Below, piece by piece: positions 14,456 to 15,369 of a stretch of DNA of 15,369 nt (position 1 is its first letter; every line of letters begins with the position of its first letter). This DNA comes from Desulfobacteraceae bacterium (GTDB lineage Bacteria; Desulfobacterota; Desulfobacteria; Desulfobacterales; Desulfobacteraceae), in contig WFQS01000670.1 of assembly GCA_015486915.1 (NCBI GenBank), forward strand, positions 1-15,369. Reading direction: 5' to 3'. The notes beneath the pieces are model-generated. The model was given only the letters and a program-made list of their open reading frames with translations. It did not search any database and was not told the DNA's origin. Both the position numbers and the translations under genes were made by a program.

Positions 14456-15369
14456 AATTTCGGCATCTCCCTGTTTGATCCATCCCATCTTTCCCTTGGA
14501 GAAAAAGATCATAAGATACCTGCCGTTTATCCTTTCAACTTTAACCATGGTTCCTGAATGAAGGACAAAAAGTTTTGTTGAATCATCTGAAAAACCGGAT
14601 CTCACGGCTGCTTTATCCTTGATCACAACGGCAAAACGGGCTGTATTTTTATGATAGAAATCATAGCATGCTGCAAAGGTAAAAATGACAAGACACAGAA
14701 ACAGCAGAACCCCTGCAGATGTAAAAATATTTTTTCTTTTCAGTGTACAAAATCCGGCATAGAGAAAAAACAAAAAGCAGAAACCAATGGCTGCGGACTG
14801 CAAAACACCTGATGGAATAAGGTCTTCCCAGAAAAAGAGGATATCTGAAATCTTCACCCCGGAATTATCTTTTTTATCCTTTACAAATGTATTTGCGTAA
14901 TCAAGATTGAATTTTAAATCAGGATCACGGGGTATGAGTTTTTTTGCCCTTTCATACCATAAAATGGCAAGGCCCGTCCTGCCGGCCTTGAAATAGCTGT
15001 TGCCGATATTATAGTAAAGAGCTCCGGTTTTAACGCCCTTTTCAGCAATACGTTTAAAATCTTCTGCTGCCTCCTTATAATTTCCCTTTTGATAATTTTT
15101 AACACCTGTGAGAAAAAGAGAGCCTGTTTTGTCTGCAGCAGACGAATTTCCCGGCACAGCCCAAAAAATTGCAAAACAGAGAAACATTAAGCAGATCATT
15201 TTTAAAACAGCCCGGGTCCTTTTCAGAAGATCTTTTTTCTCATCCATTTTGATACCATTGCCGCCATACCTGCTGTCTTCAATGTCAGACAGCAGGTGTG
15301 ACACCTCTTTTGCTGTATTCCCAGAACATCCCGTTGAAATAAGAATATCAGTTGCCTCTTTAGTTGTTA
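14450..15369 (-). CDS. BatE-like TPR/SH3 membrane protein, apparently fused to a BatD-like tail (partial at right edge)
   Basis: The frame is open from the window edge to TGA 14450. Its first visible residues, ILISTGCSGNTAKEVSHLLS and then DIEDSRYGG, resemble the cytoplasmic tail ending of BatD proteins. Without a stop it continues into MDEKKDLL, a membrane segment (ICLMFLCFAIFWAV), two TPR-like repeats with ALYYNIGNSYFKAGRTGLAI and RDPDLKFNLDYA, two further membrane segments and an SH3-like beta domain with GKMGWIKQGDAEII at the end. This is the BatE layout: TPR, membrane, SH3. Bat proteins belong to the MoxR/Bat envelope clusters once linked to aerotolerance. If BatE were separate, ATG 15247 would be its start, but no ribosome site precedes it; GTG 15304 also lacks one. 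Hence fusion or tight coupling. The 5' part lies outside the window. Confidence 0.72.
   Translation of the reverse strand, partial: TTKEATDILISTGCSGNTAKEVSHLLSDIEDSRYGGNGIKMDEKKDLLKRTRAVLKMICLMFLCFAIFWAVPGNSSAADKTGSLFLTGVKNYQKGNYKEAAEDFKRIAEKGVKTGALYYNIGNSYFKAGRTGLAILWYERAKKLIPRDPDLKFNLDYANTFVKDKKDNSGVKISDILFFWEDLIPSGVLQSAAIGFCFLFFLYAGFCTLKRKNIFTSAGVLLFLCLVIFTFAACYDFYHKNTARFAVVIKDKAAVRSGFSDDSTKLFVLHSGTMVKVERINGRYLMIFFSKGKMGWIKQGDAEII

Noticed and set aside
1..15369. CRISPR array, tRNA, rRNA, insertion sequence or attachment site
   Set aside because: No regularly spaced direct repeats, no cloverleaf or rRNA-like segment, and no transposase or integrase frame were seen on either strand.

Overview
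The window most likely comes from an anaerobic, sulfate-reducing delta-proteobacterium of the Desulfobacterales. This is an inference from gene content: an NfnAB-type ferredoxin/NADP+ transhydrogenase, an orphan amino-acid-type binding protein beside a hybrid sensor kinase, a Bat-type TPR/SH3 protein, and an AT-rich genome with long intergenic palindromes. No rRNA, tRNA, CRISPR array, transposase or phage gene was seen.

Layout. Positions 2-133 hold a long imperfect palindrome (element E1). It is followed on the minus strand by nfnB (160-1569) and nfnA (1684-2514), read nfnA to nfnB. Next, also on the minus strand, is an exported protein with an acidic/lysine-rich linker (2773-3900). A divergent promoter region separates it from a plus-strand pair: a periplasmic type I solute-binding protein (4072-5268) and a membrane hybrid histidine kinase (5275-7662), which look like one signalling unit. 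This pair converges on a second, soluble hybrid histidine kinase (7693-9819, minus).

That second kinase is the last gene of what I consider the most interesting locus. In transcription order the locus has four genes: a coiled-coil protein (12361-12990); a second long palindrome (E2, about 12103-12268); a 579-residue membrane protein with a roadblock/LC7-like cytoplasmic region, one membrane segment, a BON-like region and an OmpA peptidoglycan-binding domain (10336-12075); a Ras/Rab-like small GTPase overlapping it by 4 bases (9842-10339); and the hybrid kinase. The likely logic is a GTPase switch on the cytoplasmic face, a roadblock-type partner fused to a wall anchor, a coiled-coil accessory protein and a phosphorelay input. 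By analogy with MglA/MglB this could mark a position or polarity in the cell, but no function is proven by the sequence.

Further along, still on the minus strand, are a GC-richer CsgG/HfaB-family lipoprotein (13270-14334) and a partial gene at the right edge (14450-15369). The visible frame of the edge gene runs from a BatD-like tail straight into a BatE-like TPR/SH3 protein without a stop.

E1 and E2 are divergent members of one palindrome family. They share an identical asymmetric internal loop (AAGGC opposite AACNNA) although the stems differ, and every wobble pair I could place is G-U only when read from the plus strand. This suggests a structured RNA or a mobile palindromic element under structural constraint.
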